Assembly (NCBI GenBank): GCA_905477565.1
Contig: CAJQGO010000142.1
Span: 1 to 6,432, forward strand
DNA: 6,432 bases
Direction: 5' to 3'
Origin: an uncultured Planctomycetota bacterium
Lineage (GTDB): Bacteria; Planctomycetota; Planctomycetia; Pirellulales; UBA1268
A program made the position numbers and the translations under genes. Positions 5,635 to 6,432 of this stretch are shown here, in pieces (the first letter of the stretch is position 1; each line of letters opens with the position of its first letter). Below the pieces are notes generated by a model that saw nothing but the letters and a program-made list of their open reading frames with translations, was not told the origin of the DNA and ran no database searches.

Positions 5635-5922
5635 TTACTCCAAAAGCGTCACTGGATGACCAACACGCTCAACGAGTGGGATCACTTGGGGCTTATAAAT
5701 TGTTGTATACGCTTCAGCCTGACGATGGGCATCAAGAGCCTCTTGGGAAGACCAATGCTCAACCATAGTAAATCGGTTTGCCTCTGATTGCGAGTGATAG
5801 ACATCAAATCGCTCACAACCTGACTCATTCCTGCTCTTTCTCATCGCCTCACAGAGCAAGTCACGCACGGCTTCAATATCACGTTCTTCTTTTACCGTCA
5901 GCATAATATTCATACAAATCAT
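5635..5922 (-). CDS. ABM-domain protein, putative quinol monooxygenase-like
   Basis: This 95-aa protein fits the antibiotic biosynthesis monooxygenase (ABM) fold, a ferredoxin-like alpha/beta barrel that forms dimers. The order is: first strand MNIMLTVKEE, helix IEAVRDLLCEAMRKSRNESGC, second strand CERFDVYHSQ, third strand RFTMVEHWSSQEALDAHRQAEAY, and a C-terminal strand. The E-x-W and A-L-D-A-H motif (residues 55-66) is characteristic. Members include cofactor-free quinol oxygenases, heme-degrading enzymes and proteins of unknown function, so the activity is not determined. AAGGA on the minus strand, just beyond the stop of the methyltransferase gene and about 9 bases before the ATG at 5922, supports this start over the ATGs at residues 4 and 7. 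Its stop is 37 bp from the pabA-type start, and it lies 30 bp from the methyltransferase gene upstream, which argues for one transcript. Confidence 0.88.
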   Translation of the reverse strand: MICMNIMLTVKEERDIEAVRDLLCEAMRKSRNESGCERFDVYHSQSEANRFTMVEHWSSQEALDAHRQAEAYTTIYKPQVIPLVERVGHPVTLLE

Positions 5923-5952
5923 TTGATTACATCCTTACACCAGTACAAGTCT

Positions 5953-6432
5953 TTACTGTACCACGACAGGTTGCAAAGTTGCTCCCTGCCCATATTTCCG
6001 GGCAAGGATACGAATATACGGTGGGAGAAAAGCTGCTCGATGGGCAAATGAGCCGCGAGCGGCTTCTCGATCACCCTCACTTGGCTCAAAAAAATCTTTG
6101 ATACAAAAGCCCGCATGGCATATCCCACCAACAATATCTGTTAGGGAATGGATGAATTCATTTGTTCCAACTTCCCTCAAACGAGAAGATGGTGCCGGTG
6201 GAAGTGCTTTTGAGTCATCCACCGAACGAACCTCTGGATAAACAAGTTCATACCGACCATTGGAATTTGGTTGCAACGAAGATTGTAAGTTTCTTGGAGA
6301 CTTGTGCTGACTCATGTAGGATCCACCTGGCCGACAAATACGAAAAATTTCAACAAAAAGTTTGGCCAGAGAAGGCAGATAGCAACTGCTCACAGGGTGA
6401 ATAACAAGGTCGAAACGACCGTCTTTCAACAT
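5953..6432 (-). CDS. Class I SAM-dependent methyltransferase, C-terminal part (cut by right window edge)
   Basis: The 160 codons that can be read end in a stop at 5953. FDLVIHPVSSCYLPSL (residues 7-22 of the visible part) fits motif IV of class I methyltransferases and the following helix IFRICRPGG (29-37) fits the post-motif helix and loop. The expected glycine-rich SAM-binding motif I lies upstream and is not in the window. An ATG happens to sit exactly at the window edge, but it lies in the middle of the domain and is not the real start. The C-terminal half has SRLREVGTNEFIHSL and GSFAHRAAFLPPYIRILARK, a tail I associate with an uncharacterised methyltransferase subfamily; the substrate is unknown. 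It is the first visible gene of the run methyltransferase, ABM protein, pabA type, moeA. Confidence 0.87.
   Translation of the reverse strand: MLKDGRFDLVIHPVSSCYLPSLAKLFVEIFRICRPGGSYMSQHKSPRNLQSSLQPNSNGRYELVYPEVRSVDDSKALPPAPSSRLREVGTNEFIHSLTDIVGGICHAGFCIKDFFEPSEGDREAARGSFAHRAAFLPPYIRILARKYGQGATLQPVVVQ

Larger units (their letters stand above)
4995..6432 (-). other. Probable operon: methyltransferase, ABM protein, pabA type (and moeA beyond, to 3724)
   Basis: Four genes lie on the minus strand with gaps of 30 bp and 37 bp and a 4-bp ATGA overlap. No terminator-like hairpin with a T run is visible in either gap. The promoter must lie beyond the right edge. The cotranscription is inferred from spacing only. 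Confidence 0.6.

Overview
The window looks like chromosomal DNA from a planctomycete, most likely the Pirellulaceae/Rhodopirellula side of the phylum. This is an inference from protein character: a secreted protein with a thioredoxin-like part followed by a CAP-like part, a second secreted protein rich in short helices, moderate G+C, weak or absent Shine-Dalgarno sites on many genes, and the style of the ferredoxin, ThyX and methyltransferase sequences. I see no rRNA, tRNA, IS element, phage gene or CRISPR array.

Layout. Positions 1-430 hold the start of a minus-strand secreted protein that runs off the left edge. A 280-bp divergent spacer with a perfect 12-bp palindrome separates it from a plus-strand secreted CAP-like protein (711-1601). 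The end of that gene overlaps, tail to tail, an atypical short P-II signalling protein (1591-1896, minus). A conserved-looking 84-aa helical protein of unknown function lies upstream of the P-II gene on the same strand. Divergent from it is a [2Fe-2S] ferredoxin (2378-2725, plus), followed by the flavin-dependent thymidylate synthase thyX (2836-3750, plus).

The right half is a compact minus-strand run. It reads, in transcription order: a class I SAM methyltransferase (cut by the right edge), an antibiotic-biosynthesis-monooxygenase (ABM) domain protein, a class I glutamine amidotransferase of the PabA/TrpG type, and moeA. The gaps are about 30 bp, then 37 bp, then a 4-bp ATGA overlap, so one operon is likely. 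The 3' ends of moeA and thyX overlap convergently by 27 bp.

Functional themes. ThyX consumes methylene-tetrahydrofolate and PabA would feed p-aminobenzoate into folate. MoeA inserts molybdenum into molybdopterin, another pterin. These are housekeeping cofactor genes. The less explained parts are the P-II variant, which lacks both the uridylylation tyrosine and the C-terminal arginines, its 84-aa neighbour, the Cys-rich CAP-like secreted protein, and the methyltransferase/ABM pair placed upstream of pabA. I found no clear candidate for a large undescribed system; these are the best leads.
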